Shown: one piece after another, positions 9,294 through 20,286 of the stretch
Layout: every line of letters begins with the position of its first letter
Position numbering within the stretch: position 1 is the first letter of the stretch
Assembly (NCBI RefSeq): GCF_017068455.1
Contig: NZ_CP070608.1
Span: forward strand, 1,093,488-1,157,487
DNA from: Fulvivirga lutea
GTDB lineage: Bacteria > Bacteroidota > Bacteroidia > Cytophagales > Cyclobacteriaceae
DNA: 64,000 nt
Direction of reading: 5' to 3'
Position numbers and translations under genes: made by a program
The notes under the pieces: generated by a model
The model's database searches: none
What the model saw: only the letters and a program-made list of their open reading frames with translations
Told to the model about the DNA's origin: nothing

Positions 9294-9767
9294 ATGAAGA
9301 ATAAAATTAAATTAGATAAAATCGATCGGAAGATCCTTGAAATCCTTCAGTCGAATGCTAAAATTACGAATGCTAATCTGGCTACTAAAATTGGCCTTTC
9401 TCCAGCTCCTACACTCGAGCGAGTTAAAAAACTGGAGAACTCAGGTATTATTAAAAGCTATCACGCAAAGTTAGATACAGACATTGTAGGGTTAGGTGTT
9501 AGCACATTTGTGATGGTATCTCTGAAAGGGCATAACAAAGACAATATTGACAAGTTCATTGAGAGCATTGCAGAGATAGATGAAATTATTGAGTGCCATC
9601 ATATCACTGGTTCTGGTGATTTTATTCTGAAGATTATCGCTGAAGATATCGCTGCTTATCAACGATTAATGCTCGAAAAGGTGAGTAATATAGATGTCGT
9701 GGATAGTATGCAATCTATGGTAATCTTATCTACATTTAAAGACAGTAAAATAATGCCGCTTCCTTAA
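9294..9767 (+). CDS. Lrp/AsnC family transcriptional regulator
   Basis: A 157-residue protein with an N-terminal winged HTH (LDKIDRKILEILQSNAKITN; recognition part IGLSPAPTLERVKKLENSG, residues about 30-50). A C-terminal RAM/AsnC ligand domain carries the ECHHITGSGDFILKI motif, typical of the amino-acid effector pocket and dimer interface. Such proteins form octameric feast/famine regulators that bind amino acids. I chose ATG 9294 rather than the in-frame TTG at 9279, because an ATG and a -7 box lie at suitable spacing. The next gene (a phosphoribosyltransferase) begins 2 bases after the stop, so the two are surely co-transcribed. Target genes are not evident. Confidence 0.9.
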   Translation: MKNKIKLDKIDRKILEILQSNAKITNANLATKIGLSPAPTLERVKKLENSGIIKSYHAKLDTDIVGLGVSTFVMVSLKGHNKDNIDKFIESIAEIDEIIECHHITGSGDFILKIIAEDIAAYQRLMLEKVSNIDVVDSMQSMVILSTFKDSKIMPLP

Positions 9768-9769
9768 TT

Positions 9770-10276
9770 ATGGTAGAAAGTAAATCACTCGTACTGGATA
9801 ACAAACAGGTTAACCAAAAGATCAGGCGTATGGCCTTCCAAATCTTTGAAAATAATTTCAATGAGAAGGAAATTGTATTGGCCGGAATCAAAAATAAAGG
9901 CTATATACTGGCTCAGTTATTACAGGAGCAACTGAATGAAATAGCTTCATTTAAAACACGCTTAGTGGGCGTTTCTTTAGATAAAGAAGCTCCTACACAG
10001 AGTAATATTTCACTCGATTGTGACGAAAAAGAGGTAAAAAATAAGACAATCATCTTAATTGATGATGTTTCTAACACGGGAAGAACGATGGCTTACAGCT
10101 TAAAGCCATTTTTAAATATTAAGGTTAAAAAGCTGGAAACCTCTGTTTTGGTAAATAGAAGTCATACTCAATTTCCCATTTCAATAAAATATAGCGGTTT
10201 TGAGCTAGCGACAACCATTAAAGAGCATGTAGAAGTTCTTTTAGAAAAGGAAGAGAAATGCGTGTACCTTCTGTAG
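9770..10276 (+). CDS. Phosphoribosyltransferase-fold protein (type I PRTase)
   Basis: A 168-residue protein with the PRPP-binding signature IILIDDVSNTGRTM (about residues 100-113; two acidic residues followed by a T-G-R-T-type loop). This defines the type I phosphoribosyltransferase fold (PF00156). The N-terminal part (IVLAGIKNKGYILAQLLQEQL) resembles PyrR/HPRT-like members. The substrate base is not clear; a PyrR-like regulator or a salvage PRTase are both possible. No pyrimidine gene is adjacent and no PyrR-type attenuator was recognised. Two bases separate it from the Lrp-type regulator upstream. Confidence 0.78.
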   Translation: MVESKSLVLDNKQVNQKIRRMAFQIFENNFNEKEIVLAGIKNKGYILAQLLQEQLNEIASFKTRLVGVSLDKEAPTQSNISLDCDEKEVKNKTIILIDDVSNTGRTMAYSLKPFLNIKVKKLETSVLVNRSHTQFPISIKYSGFELATTIKEHVEVLLEKEEKCVYLL

Positions 10277-10336
10277 TAAGATTCAATTGAAATACTATGA
10301 TGCTACCCTTATCTTGCATGTTCAATTTTAATTCGT

Positions 10337-11872
10337 ATGTCAGTTTCAGAAAAACTTTTAGAGTCTAAGTTGGAAAGAGATAGGGAAAAGCAGGAAATAG
10401 AGAGACTTCGAAGCAAACTGGCCAATCTACAGGAAAGGCTCGAAGTTTACGAAACTGCGGCTGATGGTGCCAATGATGGCTTGTGGGATTGGGATTTCAC
10501 GAAGAACAAACCTTTTGTTTCAAGACCATGGAAAACCATGGTAGGGTTAGACCCTGATTATGATGTAACTCAAATCGATGGTTTATGGGAATCACTGCTC
10601 CATCCTGACGATTTTGAGCGCTGTACAAAGTATTTTTCAGATTTTGTAGAAAGTGAAAATACTTTTTACAGACAAGAATTTCGATTACGGCATACTGATG
10701 GTTCATACCGATGGATACTCTCAAAAGGAAAGGCCATAAGAGATGATAATGGTAAGCTATTGCGATTATCAGGTTCTCATACAGATATTACCGACAGAAA
10801 AGAAGCTGCTGATGCAGTAGTTAAAAGTGAGAAAAAATATAAATCACTGTTCGAGAATTCACTGGTTGGAATGTTCCGCACAGATTTCAAGACAGGTGAA
10901 GTATTAGATAGCAATGAAAAGTTTTGGGAAATACTTGGCGTAGAAAAATACGAAGGAGTTAAAACAGTTGACTTTTACAAATCTGAAAAGGATCGCCAAT
11001 TTGTTATCGATTTAGTTAAAACTACAGGTAGAGCAGAGAATGTAGAACTCGAAATAAAGCGCCATAATGGTGATTTAATTTGGGTGCTATTTAGTATCCA
11101 ACACTACCCTGACGATGGAATTCTGGAAACGGTTCTAATCGACATCACTGAATCTAAAAGTAATTTGTTGGAGCTACAGAAGGTGAATTTCGAGTTGGAT
11201 AGCTTCGTTTATCATGCTTCTCACGATTTAAGATCACCTCTAAGGTCTGTACTAGGTCTGATCGATTTATACCGACTAGAGGATACACCTAAGGTAAAAG
11301 AGCAGTGTATTGAGCGTATTGAAGGCAGCATCAAACGTTTAGATGACCTGGTACAGGAACTGCTAAGCATTTCAAGAAACGACAGGGTAAACGATTCGCA
11401 CTCTGAGCTCAACCTACTGGTGGAGATTAATAACAGTATTTCCAGTTATTTCAATGCAACAGACACCACAGATTTATCGATTGTGGCAAAAGTGTTTCAT
11501 GACAAAAAGTTGATGACTGACGGTACCCGTTTGAGAATTATCTTGAATAACATTATATCCAATGCCATTAAGTATCGCAGCTTCTCCAAAGAAGAGCCAT
11601 ATATTAAAATTGAGGCACAAGTAAATGAAAAAGAGGCAGTTATCACTGTAGAAGATAATGGAGAAGGTATTGAAGAGTCTAAACTTCCTCATATCTTTGA
11701 TATGTTCTACAGGGCTACAGAAAAAAGTACGGGTTCAGGCTTGGGCCTTTATATTGTTAAAAAAGTGGCCGATAAATTGGGAGCTACCATTGAGGTTGAC
11801 AGCGTAGAACTGGAAGGAACAACTTTTAAAATAGTAGTTCCTAATACTTATTATTCTGAAAAAGAAAGCTAA
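10337..11872 (+). CDS. Cytosolic PAS-PAS sensor histidine kinase
   Basis: A 511-residue protein with no membrane segment. An N-terminal coiled coil (residues about 8-45) leads to PAS/PAC 1 ([17 protein letters not shown] to [15 protein letters not shown]) and PAS/PAC 2 ([14 protein letters not shown] to [10 protein letters not shown]). A HisKA dimerisation domain follows with phospho-acceptor His296 in [10 protein letters not shown]. The HATPase_c domain has an N box ([10 protein letters not shown], about 405), G1 ([10 protein letters not shown]) and G2 ([11 protein letters not shown], about 465). No response regulator is adjacent, so the kinase is orphan. The stop is only 5 bases before panB; whether that shared transcript is meaningful is unknown. 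It presumably senses an intracellular ligand through the PAS domains. Confidence 0.9.
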   Translation: MSVSEKLLESKLERDREKQEIERLRSKLANLQERLEVYETAADGANDGLWDWDFTKNKPFVSRPWKTMVGLDPDYDVTQIDGLWESLLHPDDFERCTKYFSDFVESENTFYRQEFRLRHTDGSYRWILSKGKAIRDDNGKLLRLSGSHTDITDRKEAADAVVKSEKKYKSLFENSLVGMFRTDFKTGEVLDSNEKFWEILGVEKYEGVKTVDFYKSEKDRQFVIDLVKTTGRAENVELEIKRHNGDLIWVLFSIQHYPDDGILETVLIDITESKSNLLELQKVNFELDSFVYHASHDLRSPLRSVLGLIDLYRLEDTPKVKEQCIERIEGSIKRLDDLVQELLSISRNDRVNDSHSELNLLVEINNSISSYFNATDTTDLSIVAKVFHDKKLMTDGTRLRIILNNIISNAIKYRSFSKEEPYIKIEAQVNEKEAVITVEDNGEGIEESKLPHIFDMFYRATEKSTGSGLGLYIVKKVADKLGATIEVDSVELEGTTFKIVVPNTYYSEKES

Positions 11873-11877
11873 GAATC

Positions 11878-12696
11878 ATGTCTGTACACAAGAAGGATAT
11901 CAAAAAAGTTACTACTCACCAACTTCAGGAAATGAAGAACAGAGGGGAGAAAATTGCCATGCTTACTGCATACGACTTTAGTATGGCGCAAATTCTTGAT
12001 GCTGCAGGCATTGATGTGCTTTTAGTAGGTGATAGTGCTTCCAACGTTATGGCTGGTAATGAAACTACCTTACCTATAACACTGGATCAAATGATTTATC
12101 ATGCCAGTTCTGTGGTAAAGGCGGTGCAACGAGCTTTTGTCATTGTAGATATTCCTTTTGGTTCTTATCAAGGTAATTCTTCTGAGGCTTTGCGTTCGGC
12201 CATTCGAATTATGAAAGAATCTGGTGCACATGCTGTAAAGATGGAAGGCGGTAGTGAAATCAAGGAATCTGTGATTCGTATTTTAAGTGCTGGTGTACCT
12301 GTAATGGGTCACTTAGGGCTAACCCCACAATCGATATTTAAATTTGGTACGTATACGGTGCGTGCGAAAGAAGAGGAGGAGGCGGCAAAGTTAATTGAAG
12401 ATGCCAAATTGCTGGAAGAATGTGGTTGCTTCTCGATTGTACTTGAAAAGATACCTGCACATTTGGCTAAGAAGGTTGCAGAAACTGTAAATATTCCAAT
12501 CATTGGAATTGGTGCCGGCCCTGATGTTGATGGCCAGGTGTTGGTGATGCAGGATATGTTAGGAATTACCAAAGAATTTAAACCTCGCTTCTTAAGGCGC
12601 TATGCCGATTTATACACCACTATTTCCGATGCGGTGAGCCACTATATTGAAGATGTGAAGGCCAAGGACTTCCCTAACGAGGAAGAGAAATACTAG
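11878..12696 (+). CDS. panB: 3-methyl-2-oxobutanoate hydroxymethyltransferase (PanB)
   Basis: A 272-residue protein of normal family length. It catalyses the transfer of a hydroxymethyl group from 5,10-methylene-THF to alpha-ketoisovalerate, giving ketopantoate, the first committed step to pantothenate and CoA. Family motifs are visible: [40 protein letters not shown] (metal-binding Asp), [18 protein letters not shown] and [20 protein letters not shown]. It directly follows the PAS kinase (5-base gap) and faces a small membrane protein gene converging from the other strand. Confidence 0.97.
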   Translation: MSVHKKDIKKVTTHQLQEMKNRGEKIAMLTAYDFSMAQILDAAGIDVLLVGDSASNVMAGNETTLPITLDQMIYHASSVVKAVQRAFVIVDIPFGSYQGNSSEALRSAIRIMKESGAHAVKMEGGSEIKESVIRILSAGVPVMGHLGLTPQSIFKFGTYTVRAKEEEEAAKLIEDAKLLEECGCFSIVLEKIPAHLAKKVAETVNIPIIGIGAGPDVDGQVLVMQDMLGITKEFKPRFLRRYADLYTTISDAVSHYIEDVKAKDFPNEEEKY

Positions 12697-12714
12697 TTAG
12701 TTGCTTAAAACTAA
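12697..12714. terminator. Weak hairpin between convergent genes
   Basis: A 6-bp stem TTAGTT/AACTAA with a six-base loop sits directly after the panB stop and before the convergent stop of the next gene. The following T run is short on both strands, so terminator activity is uncertain. Confidence 0.3.
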
Positions 12715-12715
12715 T

Positions 12716-13000
12716 TTAGGAACCTGCCAAAGGTGTTCCGAACACCCCTACAGCCATTTCAACCCATACAAGTAATAAGCCTGCAATAATCATAAGGCAT
12801 AAGCCAATTCGTTGCTTTTTGTTTTTAATCTTTCTCAATACAAGTTCGCAAGAAAGTCCGGTAGCAAGTAATAAAAATCCCACTATCATGAAATCCGAGG
12901 CAGACCAATTAACTTCTGTAGAAAATTGCATGGCTAAAAAAGGAATAAGCAATAGCAGAGTTATTGCTGCGATAATTCCGATCAGTCGTTTGTTTTTCAT
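12716..13000 (-). CDS. Small membrane protein, unknown function
   Basis: A 94-residue protein with about three hydrophobic segments: IGIIAAITLLLLIPFLAM, FMIVGFLLLATGLSCELVL and IGLCLMIIAGLLLVWVEMAV. A Lys/Arg-rich loop (RKIKNKKQR) separates the second and third. The C-terminus VGVFGTPLAGS looks conserved-family-like. I recognise the general type (short Bacteroidota inner-membrane protein) but no named function. It is the last member of a same-strand group containing a DUF6326 protein, an outer-membrane-like protein and a Crp-type regulator. Confidence 0.65.
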   Translation of the reverse strand: MKNKRLIGIIAAITLLLLIPFLAMQFSTEVNWSASDFMIVGFLLLATGLSCELVLRKIKNKKQRIGLCLMIIAGLLLVWVEMAVGVFGTPLAGS

Positions 13001-13114
13001 AACTGCTTAAACGGGAAATGGAAAGTGAGGTTTATTGTATGGGAGGTGTGTTCAATTAGACTCTCATCTTTGATCAAGAAAATGTACCTCTGGCTTTAAA
13101 TAGTTATTGTTGTA

Positions 13115-13546
13115 TCATAGTTCTACCCGAGGCCATTTCCATGCATAATAAATAATTAGAAAAAGCAGAATTACTTCAACAGTAGCTCCAAATACCATGT
13201 GCATCCAGGCTTCTCCGGCCAGATTAAACAACATAAAAGGGATATTCACCGCAGCTACAATGATATTTGCTGCGCGATTTGCTCTAGCCGGAAGGGCAAC
13301 AGAGAAGTAAATCATCAGTGCTGGAATAGCCACTAAGGCAAGTGCAATTGAAAGAAACATTGGCGAAATATCGAATACAAACACCCTCCCATTCAGAATA
13401 TCTTTTATCATATTCGGCATATACAGGGCAAAATAATCGATATAGATAATTAGAAACATCACACTCGCCCAAAGCGCGGCAAGTTTCAGTTTTACATTTA
13501 CTCTTAGGTCTTCCAGCTTGTTTTGTGGTGTTTTTTGTGAATTCAT
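13115..13546 (-). CDS. DUF6326 family membrane protein
   Basis: A 143-residue protein with four predicted membrane segments (LAALWASVMFLIIYIDYFAL; ISPMFLSIALALVAIPALMI; AANIIVAAVNIPFMLFNLAG; VEVILLFLIIYYAWKW). The N-terminal EDLRVNVKLKLAALWASVMF and the sequence YMPNMIKDILNGR match my recollection of the DUF6326 family. Function unknown. It starts 9 bases after the stop of the next upstream gene (13556-14179), so the pair is probably one transcript from the promoter at about 14210. Confidence 0.7.
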   Translation of the reverse strand: MNSQKTPQNKLEDLRVNVKLKLAALWASVMFLIIYIDYFALYMPNMIKDILNGRVFVFDISPMFLSIALALVAIPALMIYFSVALPARANRAANIIVAAVNIPFMLFNLAGEAWMHMVFGATVEVILLFLIIYYAWKWPRVEL

Positions 13547-13555
13547 AAGTATCTA

Positions 13556-14179
13556 TTAAAAGTTAAATCCAATATGCAGTCCTGGCTCAGGCGTCCATTT
13601 TGGCCACTTGTCATCTTTTTGTTTAAATCCATCCGGCATTTCTGTGTAATAAGGGCGACCAGCTACTCCAAATGATGGCTCAATAAAAAATTGATCTTTG
13701 AAGAGCTTTACATGATAACCAATTCGATAAGTGTTAAACAGATGAAAACCATTCTCTAGTTTGTTTCCATTTTCATCTTTGAATTTTTGCCACATAGGTA
13801 TTAAATGTACAGCAGCGTAGAGACCTTTCCAGAAATATCGCTGATAAGCTAGTCCAATTCCATACTCACGAATATATCCTGGAAATTCCTCTTCTGGCTT
13901 TCCATAGGAATTGTCATAAAACGGGTTAATTCCAAGAGGCCATGCATATTTCCAGGTTATTAATTCAACAGAGATTACATCCTTTCCTGTTATCCGATAA
14001 CCTAGATTCAGCTGAACGAATTCGGGGCTGTTGGTGGAGGCTAAATTTCCCAATAAAAACATAGTGCTGCCCACAAAATGATTTTTAAAGTCACCGTCTT
14101 GTTTAGCGTATTGAGCGTTTGTTGAAATGTTACATGCTAAGAAGCATGCTATTCCCATCCAAAGAATTTTCTTTTCCAT
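13556..14179 (-). CDS. Probable outer-membrane beta-barrel protein, unknown
   Basis: A 207-residue protein with an N-terminal signal peptide (MEKKILWMGIACFLACNIST). It then has alternating hydrophobic/polar aromatic-rich strands such as VQLNLGYRITGKDVISVELI and YRIGYHVKLFKDQFFIEPSF, ending in GLHIGFNF, a barrel-like C-terminal Phe. This suggests a small outer-membrane barrel. No family could be named. A full promoter (TTG and TACTTTTG) lies just upstream. It is co-directional with a Crp-like regulator 81 bases upstream, which may control it (inference). Confidence 0.62.
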   Translation of the reverse strand: MEKKILWMGIACFLACNISTNAQYAKQDGDFKNHFVGSTMFLLGNLASTNSPEFVQLNLGYRITGKDVISVELITWKYAWPLGINPFYDNSYGKPEEEFPGYIREYGIGLAYQRYFWKGLYAAVHLIPMWQKFKDENGNKLENGFHLFNTYRIGYHVKLFKDQFFIEPSFGVAGRPYYTEMPDGFKQKDDKWPKWTPEPGLHIGFNF

Positions 14180-14205
14180 ATCTTATATAATGTGATTAGA
14201 TGCTG

Positions 14206-14213
14206 CAAAAGTA
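14206..14213 (-). promoter_or_regulatory. Promoter -7 box TACTTTTG with TTG at -33
   Basis: On the minus strand TACTTTTG matches TAnnTTTG exactly, and a TTG triplet (complement of 14230-14232) lies 16 bases upstream, close to the Bacteroidota -33/-7 spacing. The ATG at 14179 follows about 26 bases downstream. This is the most complete promoter I saw in the window. Confidence 0.6.
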
Positions 14214-14260
14214 GATGGGTGAATTACTACAAAACGTTCACTTAAGTGAAGAAATAGGGC

Positions 14261-14839
14261 TTAGCTCCCTTTTTCCATGATTCTTGCTCTTAGCCTACTT
14301 AATGATTGAGGTTTGATGCCGAGGTAGCTGGCTAGTTGGTGCTGTGGCACACGCTGAATCAGATCAGGTCTTTTTTGTAGAAGGTTGAGGTATCGCTGCT
14401 CGGGCGATGAAGTCTTAAACTCATCAAAATCTATTTGTTTTTTCACTAACAATTCTTCCGATAACATTCTGCACATGATATCAAACTTTGGAAATTTAGT
14501 GTTTATGGCTACTTCCACATCAGAATTTGAAATAGCAAGAATGCTGTCTTCAACGCAACTAATAAAATATTCAGAAGGAGTTTTGTTTACCGCACAATGA
14601 GGGGTTAATGCATCTAGTTCTGTGTAGAAGGCAGTTGTTTTTTCTTCCCCATCGATAATATAATAAACCCTAATACAGCCTTTTAAAACAAAATAACTCT
14701 CGTGTGACTTCTGTCCTTCTTTAAGTAAAACCGTACCTTTCTTTACTGGATGAAACAGATCTAGTGAAAGTAATGCACTTTTTTCTTCTTCCGTTAAAGA
14801 GATGTATTTTGATATAAAATCAAATAGTATGTCTTGCAT
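14261..14839 (-). CDS. Crp/Fnr family transcriptional regulator
   Basis: A 192-residue protein with an N-terminal cyclic-nucleotide-binding-type beta roll (KKGTVLLKEGQKSHESYFVL, residues 34-53, then GCIRVYYI). A C-terminal HTH follows (VPQHQLASYLGIKPQSLSRL, about 165-184). The phosphate-binding cassette residues of true CAP proteins (RxGE...R..S) are not evident, so it may sense something other than cAMP, as many Bacteroidota members do. It lies immediately upstream of, and co-directional with, an outer-membrane-like gene and DUF6326. Confidence 0.88.
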   Translation of the reverse strand: MQDILFDFISKYISLTEEEKSALLSLDLFHPVKKGTVLLKEGQKSHESYFVLKGCIRVYYIIDGEEKTTAFYTELDALTPHCAVNKTPSEYFISCVEDSILAISNSDVEVAINTKFPKFDIMCRMLSEELLVKKQIDFDEFKTSSPEQRYLNLLQKRPDLIQRVPQHQLASYLGIKPQSLSRLRARIMEKGS

Positions 14840-14971
14840 TGGATTCTCAATTGAAGTGGTTATGATAAAACTAGTATGATTTGGGTTTAGAACCTAGTTT
14901 GCTGATTGATGGTAGGAGCCACAACGACTAGGTCTTCGCATGGTGAAGTCCAAATGCGCTATTACATAATG

Positions 14972-15391
14972 TTACAAGCCTATATTTTTTATTATTGTAT
15001 CAAATATAATTGGCCAACTTAGCAACAAGAGAATGAGTATTATTGAGAAAAATTTGTCTGTCCAATTGAACGTCTTTCGTTTCTTCATATGTCCTGTATA
15101 ATCAACTGAGTACCTGCTGTATAAATGAAAATCACGATTGTATAGTTTATTAGAAATTTGATTGAACAACTCTATCGAGCACCCAATAATTATTGGTCCA
15201 GTAAAAAACCCATAGAGAAAAGAATTATTAAATGGAGTCTTGCCTAAATACAAAGCATAAATAATAATCAATATTGGTAGAGAAGTCAGGATTAACCTAA
15301 TGAGTCTATTAATTCCGTAATTTTTAGAAAGTATAATTGTAACCGAAAGTATATAGCTTAATATGAAAGTTATAGTTTGCTCAGTTGACAT
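14972..15391 (-). CDS. Hypothetical four-helix membrane protein
   Basis: A 139-residue protein with about four hydrophobic stretches: ITFILSYILSVTIILS, LIRLILTSLPILIIIYALYL, FLYGFFTGPIIIGCSIELF and FFSIILILLLLSWPIIFDTI. A basic soluble loop between the third and fourth includes MKKRKTFNW. No family recognised. The local DNA is more AT-rich than its neighbours, and there is no obvious operon partner (73 bases to the CAP gene, 132 to the Crp gene). Confidence 0.55.
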   Translation of the reverse strand: MSTEQTITFILSYILSVTIILSKNYGINRLIRLILTSLPILIIIYALYLGKTPFNNSFLYGFFTGPIIIGCSIELFNQISNKLYNRDFHLYSRYSVDYTGHMKKRKTFNWTDKFFSIILILLLLSWPIIFDTIIKNIGL

Positions 15392-15464
15392 TTAATGGCT
15401 TTTAACACATCGATAACAACCACCGAGTGTTTTTTATATTTTATTACCAGGCAAATCTACCAAT

Positions 15465-16037
15465 CTATTTACAGGTAACTACATTATTTTGCTCATCGGC
15501 CATTTGGCCAAACCATACCACTGCATATTCTTTGTAAATGCCTACACCAACAGCCTGCCATTCAATATCCTTCCAAATGCTGGTGTTAATTAGTAGCGGA
15601 TTGTGCGCAGGGCTTTTCTGCCATCCTTCCAAGCCTTCTTCGGCATTGGCACCTGCAGAGCTATAATAAGCAATTTCATATCCAGGGCTATTGTAACCTG
15701 CTATTTCCATAGGCTTGTCCCACATACACTGTGCTTTCTTGTGGTCATTCGTGTAGCAGCAGCTAGACCATTCTCCTTTTTTAGACCAACTGTGAGGGTT
15801 GCATTTATTGTTCGGATCAAAATCATAATTGTCAGCCAAATCCTTGGCATGTACCTGGGCCACCATACTCAACTTTGCAGAGTAAGGGATTGGCTTTAAC
15901 TTTTTCGATTTTCGGTAATCATTAATAATGGTATATAATTTAGCCTCATCAGTACTCAGGCAAACATCTACATTATTGGGTTGTTCTTCAGCGACTGGAG
16001 CCAGTGCAATAAGCATCGTGAAAAGAAGGTGCAGCAT
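15465..16037 (-). CDS. Secreted CAP/SCP-domain protein
   Basis: A 190-residue protein from the ATG at 16037 (an in-frame TTG lies 39 bases upstream). It has a signal peptide (MLHLLFTMLIALAPVAEE) and a CAP/SCP-PR1 domain. The first helix is EAKLYTIINDYRKSKKL, the central VAQVHAKDLADNY holds a domain His, and GLEGWQKSPAHNPLLINTSI is the CAP signature with the second His (W..S..H...L). AVVWFGQ is the final strand. Several Cys (KCNPHS, SCCYTNDHKKAQC) suggest disulfides, fitting extracytoplasmic location. Bacterial CAP domains are of mostly unknown, possibly lipid- or wall-related, function. Confidence 0.85.
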   Translation of the reverse strand: MLHLLFTMLIALAPVAEEQPNNVDVCLSTDEAKLYTIINDYRKSKKLKPIPYSAKLSMVAQVHAKDLADNYDFDPNNKCNPHSWSKKGEWSSCCYTNDHKKAQCMWDKPMEIAGYNSPGYEIAYYSSAGANAEEGLEGWQKSPAHNPLLINTSIWKDIEWQAVGVGIYKEYAVVWFGQMADEQNNVVTCK

Positions 16038-16178
16038 AATCAGGAATTTTATTTTACTTTCTAAACGACAAACCAATCACTAAGTTATTTTAAACCCTTA
16101 CAAAGCCCATCACACACTTTAAAACCAAGCTGTATTTGCTTAACTTCGCAATCTTCAAAAGGAGCTTTTAACCGCTAA

Positions 16179-18413
<2,235 letters not shown>

Positions 18414-18462
18414 TAAGAATAAATAATTATTGCATATGATGAGTGAAAACCTCTATCATTAG

Positions 18463-18544
18463 GTCATTCTGACGAAGGAAGAATCTCACTCGTTAGTTGA
18501 ACGTACTTCTAATGGAGTGAGATCCCTCGATTCCTTGGGATGAC
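18463..18544. repeat. Imperfect inverted-repeat intergenic element
   Basis: An 82-base element whose ends are GTCAT and ATGAC and whose inner arms TCTCACTC and GAGTGAGA pair exactly, with a purine-rich GACGAAGGAAGAA stretch inside. It lies between convergent genes. From memory, near-identical GTCATTCTGACGAAGGAAGA elements are scattered between genes in many Bacteroidota genomes, so it is likely a dispersed REP/MITE-like repeat. Copy number cannot be checked here. Confidence 0.6.
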
Positions 18545-18578
18545 ATGTTTTAATTAAGAATTTGTCATAGATAATTGT

Positions 18579-18621
18579 CACATTGAGCCTGCCTGTCGGC
18601 AGACAGGCTTGTCTTAATGTG
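18579..18621. repeat. Palindromic GC-rich intergenic element (possible terminator)
   Basis: An 11-bp arm structure GCCTGCCTGTC/GGCAGACAGGC (one mismatch, one G-U) is flanked by CACATT and AATGTG, which also pair. It is clearly more GC-rich than its surroundings. It could act as a bidirectional terminator between icd and the convergent TPR gene, or be a second dispersed repeat type placed next to the first. No strong T run follows. Confidence 0.55.
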
Positions 18622-18656
18622 CAATTGGTGATTTAAAAAGGATTCGTCATCGCGTA

Positions 18657-20255
18657 CTAAATTGCAGCCACCTGCTGCTGCATTCTAAAAACACTCAGAA
18701 TTTCATCCACTTTTTGGGCTTCCTGTATTCTGTCCAGCCTGAGTAAGGCTTCTTTCTTACCTAGCAGTGCTTTAGCTCTGTTTGTTCTGTTCTTTAAACT
18801 AATGTCGAATTGTTCAATGGCTTCTTCGTAACGGCCTTTGGTTAATAACCAATCGCCATATTGCTCAAAGGTCGGGTAGGCAATAAAAGGAGGACCTGAA
18901 TCATACGAGCCGGAAGCCTCTTGTGCAGTGGCTTTCTTTAGAAACTCTTCTGTTTTGGCATCGTCATTTTCAAGTTGGGCAACCAGAGACTCCATTTGAT
19001 AAATAACAGCCTGGGTTTTATCTATACCGGATTGCGAAGGCGCATAACGTGTTGGTCCTGCACTACATAGCGCAATTCCATCATCTGTAACTACCAGTTT
19101 GGCAGCCTCAAGGTGGGTATATAGCGTATCAATTTCCATTTGTATAGAAGCAGCGTCTTTCTTATCAAAGGCCAATAAACTTCTGAAAAAGTGCATCGCT
19201 GATTTTTCTTGTAGCCCTAAACTGCTGTAATCAACATCAACTAGCTCTAAACTTTGTGGCCACTCTCCTGCCTCAATACGTTGCTGATTCTGCATCACAA
19301 TTAAATAAGAATTTGAGCCTGCGGAATCGTAATGAAAACCGATCATATCTTTTAACATGTCAGCGGCTTTATCATAATTACCTTGCTGTAGGTAGCCGTA
19401 GTGCAACCAGGCATACGAATGATAGCCGCGAGCCGTGCCATCCAATTCTTTTCTTTCCATTCTATTTAAACTGGCCTGGTATGAATCTATGTTAGAACTT
19501 ACTACTTCATTCCACATACCCAATGCCACATAAATATGGGAAGGCATATGCAGTGCATGTGCAGCATCAGGGGCAACTTTAGCATAATTGTTCGCAGCAT
19601 TTATAGCCACCTGGGCAAATTCAGGATCGTCATTCGCGTGAATCATGTAGTGTAAAGCGCCAGGGTGAGTGGGGTTTTCTTCAATGATACTGGCAGCCAC
19701 AGCCGATGATTTTTTTAAATTCTCTTCATTATCATAGTCAGCCCACATGAGGCCAAGCGCATAAAACGCAGCAATTTCCTGATGATCGGGGTTGGCTTCA
19801 TACAATGCGGCCATGTGATCCACATACTTTTTGTTTCTTTCTGTTAGTTCACCTTCTCCATACAGATACTCGATGCCCATCCAGAAGTTTGTCTCTAACT
19901 CATTTTCGGCTTTAGCCAATCGTTCCTCCTTGGAAGATCCAAGTTCTTGCATGACAGCACGACCTGCTTCCACATCTTGTAAGCCCCATAAAGCTTTGTA
20001 ATGAGTCATAGCCTCGCCCCAGTAGGCCATAACTTCTTTCGGGTCTGCTTCTTTGGCTTCCATAAATGCATCTCGGGCATCTTCATATTCAAAACTATGC
20101 AGCAGCAATAGCCCTTTGTCGAAATGGGGTTTAGCATTTTCAGAAATGCTGAAGTTGTGACCTAGATCACCTAATTGAGCTTTATCGGATATTTCATTTT
20201 TAGGGGAGCAGGAAAGAGCAAATACCGCAATGGAGAGTAAGTAATAATATTTCAT
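18657..20255 (-). CDS. TPR-rich lipoprotein
   Basis: A 532-residue protein from the ATG at 20255 (a TTG lies 9 bases upstream in frame). It has a lipoprotein signal, MKYYYLLSIAVFALSCSP, with Cys16 in an ALSC lipobox. Tetratricopeptide-like helix pairs follow (HFDKGLLLLHSFEYEDARDA, AYWGEAMTHYKALWG), and a conserved HALHMPSHIYVALGMWNEVV block, which I associate with a Bacteroidota/Proteobacteria TPR protein type of unknown role. C-terminal repeats include YEEAIEQFDISLKNRTNRAK. It starts 31 bases after the RamB-like regulator on the same strand, so both may share a transcript. Likely periplasmic, membrane-anchored. Confidence 0.8.
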   Translation of the reverse strand: MKYYYLLSIAVFALSCSPKNEISDKAQLGDLGHNFSISENAKPHFDKGLLLLHSFEYEDARDAFMEAKEADPKEVMAYWGEAMTHYKALWGLQDVEAGRAVMQELGSSKEERLAKAENELETNFWMGIEYLYGEGELTERNKKYVDHMAALYEANPDHQEIAAFYALGLMWADYDNEENLKKSSAVAASIIEENPTHPGALHYMIHANDDPEFAQVAINAANNYAKVAPDAAHALHMPSHIYVALGMWNEVVSSNIDSYQASLNRMERKELDGTARGYHSYAWLHYGYLQQGNYDKAADMLKDMIGFHYDSAGSNSYLIVMQNQQRIEAGEWPQSLELVDVDYSSLGLQEKSAMHFFRSLLAFDKKDAASIQMEIDTLYTHLEAAKLVVTDDGIALCSAGPTRYAPSQSGIDKTQAVIYQMESLVAQLENDDAKTEEFLKKATAQEASGSYDSGPPFIAYPTFEQYGDWLLTKGRYEEAIEQFDISLKNRTNRAKALLGKKEALLRLDRIQEAQKVDEILSVFRMQQQVAAI

Positions 20256-20286
20256 GGGATACAAATTATCCTATGAAGTTAATCAA

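Noticed and set aside
9770..10276. PyrR with an RNA attenuator upstream
   Set aside because: No pyrimidine genes or anti-terminator-like stem is present; only a 2-base gap follows the Lrp gene.
14840..14971. Possible small RNA or regulatory leader between the Crp gene and the 139-residue protein
   Set aside because: The stretch shows no convincing hairpin, promoter box or conserved motif beyond short AT-rich runs.
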